Source of the DNA: Nageia nagi
Taxonomy: Eukaryota > Pinophyta
DNA: 64,000 bases
Assembly (NCBI GenBank): GCA_050084985.1
Contig: JBITNC010000001.1
Span: 98,766,001 to 98,830,000 of the forward strand
Direction: 5' to 3'
Shown piece after piece: positions 24,131 through 35,900 of this stretch. Made by a program: the position numbers and the translations under genes. Under the pieces are notes generated by a model, which worked only from the letters and a program-made list of their open reading frames with translations, did no database searches and was not told where the DNA came from. Every line of letters begins with the position of its first letter. Position 1 is the first letter of the stretch.

Positions 24131-24249
24131 AAATTTGACTGCTTTATATCTTAAAGCTCTCTTCTGAGCTAAGACAAAATTCAGGGTATATACCCTGAAG
24201 TGATATAATGTTCAACCTGCGGTATAGCATGATTGTGAAGGAGTAGCAA

Positions 24250-25620
24250 TCTAACAAATTCGCAAAGACGAGTTAGTCTTGCCATTCAAAGATCCTGATG
24301 TTCTTTCATCTTGGAAGGATGCCAAAGTTGGATGGTGAGGTCCAACTCCTGTAGTGTAGAAACTCAATTGGCTCTTTGGACCCTCGACTCTTGCTAGGAT
24401 AATAGGTTCTTAATGGCAGGATCGGTTACTATAGCAATTATTGGACTGCGCAAGATATAATGACGAAACTTCTTCACTGCTCTGACCAAGACATAGGCTT
24501 GTTTGTCAAGCATAGGATAGTTAAGAGCAACATCTTTCAATGGAGCACCCATGAAGGTGATGGCCTTCTCTTTCTCATCTTCATCCTTTTAAGTCAAGAC
24601 CCTTGCTATTGAATGTTCTGAGGCAAAAAAATATAAATATTAAGCTTTTTTGTAATCCAGGCTCGTGACAACTGGTGCCTTGGTTATTGCTTCCTTAATA
24701 TCATGAAAGGCTTTTTTCGTCTCATTTGTCCATTTAATCTTTGCATCTTTCTTCATCATTGTTGTTAATAGCTTTGCAATTTCTACGTACCCTGAAATGA
24801 ATTTCTGGAAAAAATTAATTTTGCCCATAAAGGATTTGAGCTCCTTCAAGGTCGATGGATATGAGATTTTCTCCATGGCAACTACCCTCTCAGGATCTAT
24901 GGATATACCCTTCTCCGAAATGATGTGACCAATCAATCTCCCTTTTGTGGACCCAAAGATGCATTTCTTGGGGTTTAAAGATATTCCAAATTCTCGGCAC
25001 CTTTAGAAAATTTTCCTCAAATGCTGAGCATGGTCATTCATATCTTTGGAATATATTGTCGGATCATCCATTTAGATGACAATATTCTTTCCCACAAGAC
25101 CTTTGAATGCAAAATCCATGTCTCTTTGGAATGTGGCATCGACATGGATGAGTTCGAAAGGCATATGGCTGTATGTGAAAGTTCCCCACTTGGTGGTGAA
25201 GGCAGTTTTCAATCGATCCTTCTCATCCACCAGGACTTGATTGTAGCCGGAGAACCCATCTGAAAATGACATCATTTGGGCACCGTATACCATCTAAAGG
25301 ACTTCGTCAAGTGATGGAAGTGGATAATTGTCTTTCTCTGAGGCACAATTGAGATGCCTAAAATCTATGCATACCCCTTCCGGAAAGGAACTATGTTGGC
25401 AACCCATGTAGAATGTCTCATAGGGAAAAAACTCCCCAATTCGACCAACTTTTGAACTTCTTGGAACACCATGGGTTCTAACAAAGGATTCAAAACCCTT
25501 TGTTTTTGCTTGAAGGGTTTGGCATCTAGCTTCAAAGGTATGATGTGAATGATTATGCCTGGAATGTAAGTTTTCAATTGCTCATACGTCCAGGCTATCA
25601 CATCAATATATTCTTGGAAA
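24250..25620 (-). pseudogene. Reverse transcriptase and RNase H of the Tat-like gypsy element
   Basis: Minus order: 'DVIAWTYEQLKTYIPG', 'PLKLDAKPFKQKQRVLNP', 'LVELGSFFPMRHSTWVANIV', 'MMSFSDGFSGYNQVLVDE', 'KTAFTTKWGTFTYSHMPF', then the catalytic motif where YMDD is expected but a TAA stop replaces Tyr (stop-MDDPTIYS, about 25075). Next come 'MIGHIISEKGISIDPERV' and 'LKSFMGKINFFQKFISGY'. RNase H follows with 'NYPMLDKQAYVLVRAVKKFR' and 'VTDPAIKNLL'. 'LNP..EP.V..E..KL.E.G' is typical of the Tat/Ogre lineage. Several frames are needed to read it through, so it is inactive. Confidence 0.88.
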
Positions 25621-26019
25621 GCTTTTATGATTTACTCTTCGAGCTTGCTTCGACAAGATTTCCGAATGAGTATGTACTTAGGATCCTAATATGTTCCCAA
25701 GTTTATCTTTTTTGTTTCTTCGACATCGATGTGTTCTTTTGGGCTATTCTCATGTATGACATCTTGATCAAACAGTCTTTCGAAATCAATGATATCTTGG
25801 GGAGTTTGTTGGTCTTCAACTGGAGGATACCGTCTATATACTCATCATGGTCAGCTGCTTGGTGACCCTCATTCAGCTTGATTTGTTCCTCTCCTATGTG
25901 TTGAGAGGTAAAGACTCTCTTGCTTGCCATGAAATTTTCAATATGTTGGTCAAATGGTGTGTACAACATCTGGATGGTGAACCTTTTCAGTTTGCTATTC
26001 TCATCAAGTTGAAAAGTAC

Positions 26020-26460
26020 TTGTTTCCATTGCCAATGAATTTTCCACAATGTTCTACTTCCTGGAGATTGTCTTGATGTTAAAGGCTTTGAAGTCTTCTA
26101 TGAGACTCCACACCTTCGATCTGTATTGGGCTAGGTGGTCGTCTCTACATTCATAATGGCCTTTGATTTGTTTGACCAGCAATTACGAGTCTCCCATTAC
26201 CGAGAGATTCCCAACACCTTTTACCAGCGTAAGGGAATTCCAATCTGAAAGAAGCTTGATATCTTTTACCCTTTAGATTCTGGAGTTCGATCCTAGCTCC
26301 TCCTTCCATTTTAAACTTAGATCCGTCAAACCTAAGAATCCAACATTCTATCTCTAATTTCTTGGGCTTAGGAGGGATGGAAGATTGACATGAGGTTTGA
26401 GCAAAATTAGTTGAAGCAAGAGGACTTTTGACTTTGAGACAATAAACACCGAGGTCTTGC
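26020..26460 (-). pseudogene. RNase H-like domain located upstream of RT
   Basis: Minus-strand reading: 'CWILRFDGSKFKMEGGARIE' (match to W.L.FDGS....GAG), 'ASFRLEF', 'LGNGRLVIAGQ' (where GDSqLVi.Q is usual), 'CRDDHLAQYRSKVWSLIEDF', 'KTISRK.NIVENSLAMETS' (where ADaLA is usual). This is the plant retrotransposon RNase H signature. A separate canonical RNase H follows the RT at 24.3-24.65 kb, so this is an additional domain. It lies between protease and RT. The Gly-Asn-Gly and Glu-Asn-Ser-Leu-Ala changes suggest catalytic residues are lost. Frameshift near 26170. Confidence 0.7.
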
Positions 26461-26480
26461 TCCACTAATGCTATTTGATT

Positions 26481-29400
26481 CAGTGTTTGAAAAAACGACG
26501 AATATACGCGAAATTCGCATTTTTCTAAATCTGACATATTCACCTTAAAAAAATGTGTTTTTCTACACTTTTTTCACATGATATTTTCGCATTTAAATGT
26601 GCATATAATGGGGAGGAAATCTCGAACAGGAGTTGGAAAACGCAAATTCGCAAGTGAAAACGTGAATAATCGCGCGATTATTCCTAGCTAGGCCCATGAG
26701 TTCGTAGGTGCCAGATAGGGGAAAAAACCCTCATCTTTTAAAAATTTATTTGGCCTGCGAATATACCCCAAAAAACCTCAATATGGTGGAGGAAAAACAC
26801 GAATATATGCGCATTTATTCATCAGTAAACCCACGAAATCACAATTATAGACAAAGGGGGGAAAACCCACGTTTATATTAGGAGTTAACAGGAATTTTTG
26901 AAATCTGTTCTTAATCCATGTTTATCCTTGCAAAAACACGCGATTTTCACCTTTAATCCGCTGCTGGATAGGGACAGAACTCTAGTTTTGGGTTAAATAC
27001 AAAAAGTTTCCCCTCATTTGATCATTTCACTTTGTAGGTTTGAGGGGAGCAAGATTGGAGCTGAAGGGAGCAAAATAGGAGCTGAAGGGAGCAAGATAAA
27101 GCTTGAGGGGTGCATTGTGTTGTGGTTTGAAGCTAAAGGTAGCTTTATTTTGGTGATTTGGAGTTGGAAGGAGAATTTTGGGGCTGCATTTCAAAAATAT
27201 CTTCAGTTCTCTTGCATTTTGATCAAAATGCCTAAGGAGCTGGATCGTTTTTGGCAGTATGTAACACATTTAAAGGGACCTGAAAAACAAGGTACTCCAG
27301 GTCCTCTAAGATGTAACTTGTGCCAAAAGAAATTTGTTGGAGGGATTAATAGGTTCAAAGTTCATATTTCACAACAAATAGGGAGAGGTGTGGAAATTTG
27401 TCCAACTGCAAGTGCAGACCTTATTCTTGAGGCAAACAAAGACTTAAACTCTATAGTAGAGAAAAAGGTTAGGAAGTCTGCAATTCAAATGGAGCTAGGA
27501 GTAGGATTCCTTCCAGTGCTAGAAGTATAAATGCTAGTCAATCTCCAGCTTCTAGTACTGGTGCTACTAGCAGTAGAGTTGTTGAAATCTCTCCCTACTT
27601 TGGGGCACGAACAACACCTGAAGCCCAACTGTCTATCACAAGTTTACTAAACAAGAATGAGAAGAAAAAAGCAGATTTGATGGTGGCCAAGCTGATATAT
27701 TATGAAGGGTTTCCAATTAGTATTACAAGGAGCATCTATTGGCAATGAATGTTTGATGCAGTTTGTGCAATCGGGGCTCTCTTGTGCAGGATTGAAGCAG
27801 GAGTGCATAGATAGGTACATTAAATTTTAATTATTATATTTTTTTAAACGCTCTTTTATTGGCCATTTTTATTATTTTAATTTTTTAGTTTTACTTTTTA
27901 GTCACATTTAAATTTTTAATAGAGTTGTATTTTAAATTTTAAACTTTTAGTTGTTTCACTTTACTTTTATTTTTGTTTTTCCAGATTGTCTTCAATTAGA
28001 GAGTCTTGGAAGTTAATAGGTTGCACTATAATGTCTGATGGATGGAGAGACATGAAGGGTAGAACCCTTATTATTTTTTTTGTGTATTGCCCACGTGGAA
28101 CAACATTTATTAGATCCGTCGATGCATCCTCACAAATAAAGGATTCTAGAATGTTATTCCATTTATTAGACTAGTTTGTGCAGGAGGTGGGAGTGGAGCA
28201 TGTTGTCTAGGTGATCATGGACAATGTTGCAAACTATGTTCAAGCTGGGAAATTTCTTATGGAAAAATATCCCACCATTTTCTGGACTCCAGGTGCTGCC
28301 GATTGCATTGATCTCATTTTGGAAGACATAGGGAAATTGGATTCAGTTAAAGAGGTGGTTAACCAAGCAAGGTCAACCACTAAGTATATTTATAACAAAT
28401 CCACGGTTCTTAGCATGATGAGGCGATACACCTACAACAAGGAGTTGTTGTGCCCAACAGCCACACAGTTTGCTTCTAATTTCATATTCCTTCAATTATT
28501 GCTTAGAAGCATGTCTGAGCTTCGAGCAATGTTTGTTTCCAGAGAGTGGCTTTCTACCGCTTTGAGCAAGAGGCCAGAGGGCCAAGAGGTGATTGCATTG
28601 ATAGGTAGGTAGGAATTTTGGGATGGGATCATAGAGATTTGTTCAGTGATTGGGCCACTTGTTGTCGTCCTCCACTTAGTTGATGGGGATAGGTCTGCTA
28701 TGGGGTACTTGTATGAGGCCATGGATAAGGTCAAGGAGTGCATCAAGAAATATTATGAGGACCATCTAGATGATGATAATGAGTTTGGCGACAAGTTCAA
28801 CATCTTTTGGAATATCATTGATGAGCAATGGAACAACATGCTACATCATCCTATTCATGCAGCGGGGCCCATGTTGAACCCTAGCTTATTATTTTCACCA
28901 AACTCCAAAATGCTTAGAGACCAGGAGGTTACGAGAGGGGTAAGTTTAAATTTAGAATTAAATTATTGCAATGAACTTTATGAAGGTTTTGATTAATAAT
29001 ATAATATTTTTGAATCTTTGATTATATATTATTAATGGCATTCAAAATTTCAAATTTTAACTTAGGTAACAAAATGCATATGCACTATGGTGAGAGATCC
29101 TGCCAAGCGTGCCAGAATCTTGAAGGACATGGAGATGTACAAGATGTCACTTGGCTTCTTTGGTTTTGGTGGAGCTATAGAGACACAGCATGACCTCTCT
29201 CCAAGTGAGAGGAAATTTCAAGTTCAAAGTTTCAATTTCAATTTTCAAATGCTATAAATAAATATTTCAAACTTCAAGTTAAAGTTACATTTAGTGTTTT
29301 ACAAATTTTAATTTTTTCTAATTTGTTTTGTATATTAGATGTATGGTGGACAAATTTTTGAGCTGATACACCTGAATTGCAAAACATAGCTATTCGCATC

Positions 29401-30482
29401 CTTAGTCAAACATGTACCTCTTCAGGATGCGAGCGCAATTGGAGTGCTTTTGAAAAAATTCACTGCAAGAGGTGTAAAAGGTTAGCAAATTGATTCATAT
29501 TAATTAAAAATCTTAGTTCTTGCAAATTTGCAATTACGTTTAAATTAGTAATTAATATGGCAAAATTTATTTCAATGCTATTAGGTTGTCACAACAACGC
29601 TTGGATAATATTGTGTACGTATACGTCAACTTGCGGTTGTATGTGAAGCAATTGCAGAAGACAAAGATTGTGGAACCTATTGATTTGTCTTCCATTGACC
29701 CCTTATATGGCGATGCACCTCCATGTGATGTTGTAGAAGATGATAATTTAGATGAGGAGTTTTGGTCGACATATCGCTGGTCGTGGAGGAGGAGGGCGAG
29801 GAGGAGGAGCATGTGCACACAGAGCAGCAGAATTCATTCCCTATGCCTAGTGTGGTTGTTCATGGCAAGGGAATAGAAACCTCTCTTAGCCTTTTCACTC
29901 CTAGTGGTAGTAGAACATATAGTCATGGTGGTCGATATAAGAGGGGCAAGGGCCATTGATGCCTTGATTGACATTGTATTACGCTTACATTTTTTGTACT
30001 TGTGACACTTTGCAAGTTGGCACTTGGCACTAGGCATTAGACACTTATGATATACGATTTGACATACATTTTGATTTTTGTATGTCATATATCTATTATT
30101 GACAATCGATGTTATGAACTTAGTTACTTATGAATCTATGATTTTTGTCTATGTTGTAAGTCGTATGAAGTTGAACTATGATTATCATTTATGATTTATG
30201 AGTATGTAATATGAAATTATGATGAATGTGAATGTTTTAATTTTTATAGCAATTAGATAAGCATATTCTATAGAATATATAAAAAATTTGTATATTTTTT
30301 GTGTTTTAATATACCATGTTCTTTCCCTTTTTTGTCGTTTTTTTCACGCTTTTTTGTGTTTATTCTCGTTTTATTGCATCATGTTTTTTTCCCGTTTTTC
30401 CCGTATTTTTCTTTGTATTATTGACGATTTCCAAAATTTAGCCCGACACATATATACGTGGTACTCGAACTTTCAAACATTG
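26481..30482 (+). mobile_element. 4002-bp hAT transposon with perfect 8-bp target duplication
   Basis: Starts CAGTGTTTGAAA and ends TTTCAAACATTG: terminal inverted repeats of 12 bases with one mismatch. ATTTGATT flanks both sides (26473-26480 and 30483-30490). Subterminal sequence carries many 'cgcgaat..cgc' motifs at the left and 'cgtttttcccg' at the right, as in hAT ends. It carries a transposase gene in plus orientation that is now broken. It interrupts the gypsy element between protease and the upstream RNase H domain. The perfect target duplication implies it is younger than the gypsy insertion. Confidence 0.93.
27228..29960 (+). pseudogene. hAT transposase (BED finger, DUF659, dimerisation domain), broken
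   Basis: A hAT transposase cuts and pastes the element. Start at 27228 (MPKELDRFWQYVTHLKGP). BED zinc finger: C-x2-C in 'RCNLCQKKF' then H in 'FKVHIS'. After a +1 frameshift near 27490 a Ser-rich linker and 'EGFPISITRSIYWQ' follow, then a stop. DUF659-like core at 27984-28610: 'SWKLIGCTIMSDGWRDMKGR', 'MDNVANYVQAGKFL', 'DCIDLILEDIGKLDSVKEVV'. Next block 28646-28930, 'DGDRSAMGYLYEAMDKVKE'. C-terminal hAT dimerisation motif at 29390-29470: 'TSSGCERNWSAFEKIH'. Introns lie near 27815-27984, 28937-29066, 29205-29340 and 29480-29584. Stops at about 28173 and 28610 and the frameshift make it inactive. The domain order is standard for the DUF659 group. Confidence 0.88.
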
Positions 30483-30490
30483 ATTTGATT

Positions 30491-30825
30491 AGTGTTGTTG
30501 TATTTGGTAATGCGGTCACTCAGGTATGGCTCACCTTGGACGTTGATCTGACTAGGTAGGCCTCTCCATGGAAGCCACAAGTACTTGAAGCATGTAGACG
30601 AAAATCCGTTCAAAGTTTCAGACCAGTCCTTGTTGAGCAACATCCCATATTTTGGTGGTATTTGAACCACTTGAACATCTATGTCCCTTTCTATTAGGGG
30701 CTTTGATGCAATTTGGATGTGTAGATTGTGGATCATTCTGACCACTCTAACGAGTGTATCATCTAGTTGGGTTATGCCTTTGGGACTCTCAACAATGGGT
30801 AGATTCAACATCTCTTTACCACGAG
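30491..30825 (-). pseudogene. Gypsy protease, C-terminal part
   Basis: Minus-strand reading 'LPIVESPKGITQLDDTLVRV', 'HNLHIQIASKPLIERDIDVQ', 'KYGMLLNKDWSETLNGF' and 'LWLPWRGLPSQINVQGEPYL'. It is colinear with the plus-strand relative at 51060-51370 (MLLSKNWSRNMNGYF, LWLPWRGIANQI). The aspartic protease active-site motif (DSGA) should lie just upstream but is replaced by LTR sequence at about 30826, so the start is lost by deletion. Confidence 0.8.
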
Positions 30826-32309
30826 CGCATGCCCTCAAAAGACAAGGTTTTGTCTTTTTGATGAATGTGCTTGACTTTTGGGTACTTGAACTTCACTTTC
30901 TGGACTTTGAACTCGAACTGTGCGGCCTTCCAGCTTGAGTGCATGCTCCCAAAAGACAAGATTTTGTCTTTTTGAGGCATGCGCCTAACTTGAAATGCCT
31001 CCAGCTTGCCTTCTTCATCCTTTGTTCTGATCCAAATTGCCCCAACCCTGAGCGCATGCTCCAGAAAGACAAGATTTTGTCTTTTGGAGGCTTGTGTTGG
31101 GCCTAAGAGTGGCCCAATTTACCTTTCTCGAACTTGATTCTGGTTTGGACGACCCCTAGACCCAAGCGCACGTCCTAGAAAGACAAAAACTAGTCTTTTT
31201 GAGGCATGCGCTGGGCCTAAGAGTAGCCCAGTTTCACCTAACTTAGCTTCAACTTGGTTAGGTTTCCCTAATTTGCACCCTTGGTTCAACTTTTGGTTCT
31301 CCAGACTCAGTCATTTTTTGGGATTTCAGATTTTTTCTTAACATGGCTAAGACTAAGTGAATGATAATACCTAGGCTTGGGACAAAATGTAATGACCCTA
31401 TTTTTGAGAATATCTTGTATTGGGATTTTCTACAAATCTCTTCTTCTATGAGTCAGATATGCCCGTTGCACCTTCAAAATTGGATAGAGCATCATGTGGT
31501 ATTTGTTTTAAGGGGTCACATGACCCCTTTTGGACAAGAAACGAAGGAGTTATGGCTACTTGAAGTTTGCCAGTGGGACCAGTTTTCCGTATCGCATCCA
31601 CACACGAAAATCCATTTAATTTAATGAATTTCTACTTAAAAGTGCAACGTTGGATTATAATAAGCTTTTATGTTATTCTAATGTTATTTTAAGTATTCTT
31701 ATTTGTAATAAAGCCAATCAGTGGCTTAAATTAGCTTAGAGGGGTCAATGCAAGATTAGGGTTGGAGTCTATATAAGGAGATGCAACGCTCCATTTTGGG
31801 CATGTTATTGATATTATTGAAACTGAAATCTGAAACCCTTGAGTTTCTTTGAGTGAAGATTGAAGGTCTTGCTCACCCCAAAGTGCATTGAAGGTGCATG
31901 GTTGGGATCTTTGGCAATTTCATTGAAGGTGTGATTGCCCTAAAAACACAAAAATAGTGCAAAGGAGATTTGTGGCATTTTGGGGGTGTTATATTTGCAT
32001 TTTGATGTTATTTTGTGGATGTCCTTTGGTTATTCCAGTGCATGTATTGTCTTGCAATATTTTAATATATTCTCTTGGCTGGTTATTACTCATTTCTGGG
32101 TGTCTTTTGAGTAATATTTCAGTTCTGTATTTTTTCTATACTTGTATTTCTGTAATTTCTTTTTTGGGACATTACATAAAAGGCATGATAACCAACTCGT
32201 ATGAAGCTTTTCAAGTTGGATGTGACAAAAACTTGACACTACGTGGACATGAGTTGCTGAGGGTCCCCAAAATCGCAAAATTTTGGGGCGTGTTGTGCTA
32301 GTCACAACA
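30826..32309 (-). mobile_element. Truncated 5' LTR of the gypsy element
   Basis: Aligns with the 5' end of the 3' LTR (about 21258-21953): same hairpin units, 'cattttttgggatttcagat' and the terminal palindrome. A 789-bp solo LTR plus 5-bp duplication interrupts it. The outer end at 32309 is intact TG. The inner end breaks into protease at about 30826. The two LTR copies differ at several positions per 50 bases, so the insertion is old. Confidence 0.8.
31388..32176 (+). mobile_element. 789-bp solo LTR (LTR-C) inside the gypsy 5' LTR
   Basis: Starts TGTAATGACCC and ends GGGACATTACA, a 7-bp perfect inverted repeat at the tips. Flanks are caaaa (31383-31387) and taaaa (32177-32181). The uninterrupted site survives in the other LTR as 'gggataaaaggcatgat' at 21817, which proves the insertion. 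TATA box at about 31771 (ctatataagg). No internal retrotransposon sequence remains, so it formed by LTR-LTR recombination. Confidence 0.92.
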
Positions 32310-32822
32310 TAAGACCTTGTCTATATTGGCACGAAGGCACCAAAGTTATCGGAAACATTAAAAAAGGCCGATCTTGGTTAATTGACATAATATACAATAT
32401 AAAAATTCATATTACATAATGTTCAAACTTCAAACTAAGACAAATGACAACCATATTCAACCAATTGTAGGATGATTGAAAAACTCTATACGAAGAAGGG
32501 ATATATTTCTTTAAGAACTTGTGGTGTATGGTTTTCAAATTTCAACCAAACTTATTTATTAGTTTGTTATGGGGCAAAAGGTTGTGATATTATTCAATAC
32601 CTAGTTGGAAAACTTGGATTCAAAGAGTACTTAGCAATGCAAATTTTGGAGGGTACTTGATAATCCGAAAAAAAAAAACCTTGAACACTATTAAAAACAA
32701 AAACAAAAACCTATGTAAAAAACCTCAATGTGCAGACCAACCAAATGAGGAAAAAAAGCATTCTTTTCCACCTTAAGCCTGATTGTGCAAAACATTGTGA
32801 ATTTCAGCATTCTGTTTTTTAG

Positions 32823-32992
32823 TTGCAAGCTTTCAGTGAGTACTTGCAAGTTACTCGCTTGAAACTTGTCTTGTTTTTCTTGAAATGCACGAGAACTTGG
32901 CCAGTTTTCTTGAAATGCATGAGAAAATTTGTGGACCTGGTTGAGGATATATCTTCCTACCATCCCAAGAAAAGGACCTGGAACTATCAGAG
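32823..32992 (+). CDS. PTST3: Probable exon of the PTST3-like gene, 5' limit uncertain
   Basis: The reading ends 'MRKFVDLVEDISSYHPKKRT' then WNYQ and two bases (ag) before a GT donor at 32993. The next exon begins with one base (g), completing an Arg codon, so the phase fits. The frame is open back to an in-frame tag at 32820-32822. That tag doubles as an acceptor after a T-rich tract (ctgttttttag), giving 32823 as start. Other acceptors (ccag at 32904) are possible. A near-duplicated phrase 'cttgaaatgca.gagaa' at 32880 and 32911 makes the upstream part suspicious. Confidence 0.45.
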
Positions 32993-35900
32993 GTAGTTTT
33001 ATATTTTATCAAAATCATATACTTTTGATTTCTATTAATGAAATGTCTTTGAGTTTTGTGCCGTGAGATGATCCATTAGTAATATGTACTTCTTGGAAGT
33101 GAAATTTTTGTTGGCAGGCTTGAATGTTTGGTTAGAAGTATTATCTTGTGCTTCACCATTTCATATGCAACGTATAATACTTGAGAAACTCGAGCCTTTT
33201 GTACTGATATATTTGTATATCATCATTCTTGGAGCCATTAACAGAACATGAGAGCATGATATCTAGAAGAAGTTGGAAAAAATGTTGTTAATTCCTTATG
33301 AAAAGATCATTTTGTAAATATAACATACCTTCATATGGTACGCACTCTACTGCATTTTTATTTCTTTTTTTTCCAATTTTACCTCTAAAGAAAAATGTGC
33401 TTTGTGCAGGGAAGAGGAGTCGGAATCATTTCATAGAACAATGAGCGATAGGCTTCAGTTAAATGGTGATGTAATTCCTGAGGTAATCGGCTTTAACTTG
33501 AGGTCAGTTCTGTCCTCATGAGATTCGTGGCATGAACAAAGTTTGTAAAAATTTCCACCTTTTTTATACCACATTTTAAGCTTTGTTTTCACTGCAGAAT
33601 TTGTAAATTTGTCATACAATCTGGTGAATGATGACGTCTGTTTAGAAGTATAATTTCCAATTTGTGTTTACTTATCATATAATTTGTATTGACTTTGAAA
33701 ATACAGTCTGCTGGAAGGAAGCAGACATCATTGGAGCTTCAATATTTCAATTCTGTTTTGGTATCATCATTTATCTTCCCATAAGAGTAAATGTTTTCAG
33801 CCAAGTGTTTTTTTAAATTCATTTAACTTGTCTATTCTGTGATCTTAAACATGAGAAATGAATTTCTAATGCTTTGATCCTTCGTATATTTTATGAGCTA
33901 GCAATTGAAGGAGTTGGAACTTACCAAACTAAAGCAAGAGCTTCAGGAGGAAAAGGTATAAATCAGTATCTTAATTTTAGAATAATGCAGAACAATCTGA
34001 CATGTGTACCTGAATTTGTACACATATTAGTTGTTACTCATGCTTAACATCCAACATGACTACCTTGTTACTTACAAGCAGCTCTCTATAGGTTGTTGCT
34101 GTTAGAATCATGACCCTTAGGATTATGGTATTCGTATTTTAGTAGATATATTATTTTTAGATATTAAATTTGTAGCTAATGTGTCATAGGCTTTTGGGAG
34201 TTACATTAGAAGTAATATTGATAGTCGTTTGTTACCAAGTGGACACCCACTCTAGGTGATTCCATAACGTATCATTTTGATGTATATCTTTCCATATTGA
34301 ATCCAATACAGTACTTTAGCTTGGAGTTACTTGCTAGGCCTGACAATTGTATGGTCCTTTGCACTTTTATGTGTGGAAAATTTTATTTGTTTTTGATTGT
34401 GTACTCAAATGAAGAATAACACCTAATAAAAAACAAATAAAATGGCTAGATTAGGCATACATAATGGATAAAATACTCAAATCTCGGGTAATGCCATCTC
34501 AGTTGAAACAGAATGGATATGAGTGCATAATAATAACAAAAAAAAAACAATCTCCCATGATCCTTTGCACATTCAAATGTGGATATGGCAAGATGTTCAT
34601 GGGTTGTATGGAGCATACTCTCAAGACTCTTTTAACATCTATGGCTGGTGAAATTTTATGAGATAAGAAATTGTTGATGCATGTTTGTCGAGATTACAGC
34701 AGCAACGAAGCTGAAAGTTAATGGGTCTCTTGTCTTGTGGAAGAGAGCATGGTTGTGGAAACTCTCAAAACACCATGCAAAGTCTACCATTGCCAACAAT
34801 GCGATTATTAGTAGCATCAAAAGGATGTATGTTCCCAAGGGTATAGAGCAAAGCACCTTTGGTCGAGATAGTGAAAGTAGACAGAATGTAACCTTTTCAT
34901 GTTTCCAAATTCAGAAATATTATCTTCCTTGGATCTCATATTAGATAAATCATTAGAAGTTGAGTGTTTTTTTTATCTCCATTTCTTTGAGGGATCAATG
35001 GTGGCAGACTTCCATTTCTAAGAAAATGGTTATTTGTTTACACTTGCAGTTAGTGGGAGTATACTTCATGTTGGCTGAGTGGGATTCAAAAGTGTTGATT
35101 ACAATGTTTTTGAGGGTAATTAGGACAGGTAATAATGCTGTCCTTGATTACTACAAATATCAAATAGAAAGCCATTTTGGGTCCAAGGGTCTGGGTTTAT
35201 GATATCCACGTAGTTTAAATATGTGGTCAATCAATATCGTTTATGACTTCATTATTGATCACCTTCTTATTAGGTAAAAGTGATGAGGAACATTAAGTAT
35301 TGAAAGGTAGGATTCTATAGTTGCCACTGGTTTGCAGAAGAATTCTAGCCTCTAAGTACCAACCTCAATGTCATCAACTGAGACTCTAGAGGAACCCATA
35401 TTGTGGAAAAAAGAGGCAAGGTTGGATATCCTGATTCGCCTAACATCTAGTTGTCCATGGACCAAACTATATGGAAGCCTATTAGAAGGTATGAAATAGT
35501 CAATACAAGATCCAAAACAAATACAATGTGATAACCAAAGATGCCAACCAAAATCACTAGAACTAGAACAAATTATTGAAATTCAGGTGTAGTTGTGATG
35601 CCAACTCTAGTTATAGAGCAGTTATTGTGAACCCAAGTCTTTATGAAGATTATATTTGTATATATTTCTTGGTTGATTGCCTCAACACACACTAAGAGTT
35701 ATAACAAATGCCAGGTTGCCAATGTTGAAACTTCAATGGGAGTGCGTTCAAGGGTGATAAATCTCCTTAGTGTACTGGTGATTCTCGGTGTGGTTTTGAC
35801 TGATATGATTGTGGACTGAGGATTTGTAGTTTAGAGTCTGCTTGATGATACAACACAAAAGTCACAATAAACTTCCCCTAGACAAAATTTCTTATGTTAT

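Larger units (their letters stand above)
17733..32309 (-). mobile_element. Tat-like Ty3/gypsy retrotransposon, nested and decayed
   Basis: Both ends are visible on the minus strand: a 5' LTR start TGTTGTGACTAGCACAACA at 32309 and a 3' LTR end CCCCTAACA at 17733. The flanks are taagg (17728-17732) and taaga (32310-32314), a 5-bp target duplication with one change. The order on minus is truncated 5' LTR, protease, RNase H-like domain, RT, RNase H, integrase and 3' LTR. Later insertions are a hAT transposon (26481-30482), a hAT MITE (22752-23141) and a solo LTR (31388-32176). The 5' LTR is joined directly to the middle of protease at about 30826, so the rest of the 5' LTR, primer-binding site, gag and the protease active site have been deleted. 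Not mobile now. Confidence 0.82.

Noticed and set aside
34464-35202. Frames of 65-87 codons in the host-gene intron
   Set aside because: No recognised domain. They do not fit the phase-0 exon chain that joins cleanly without them.
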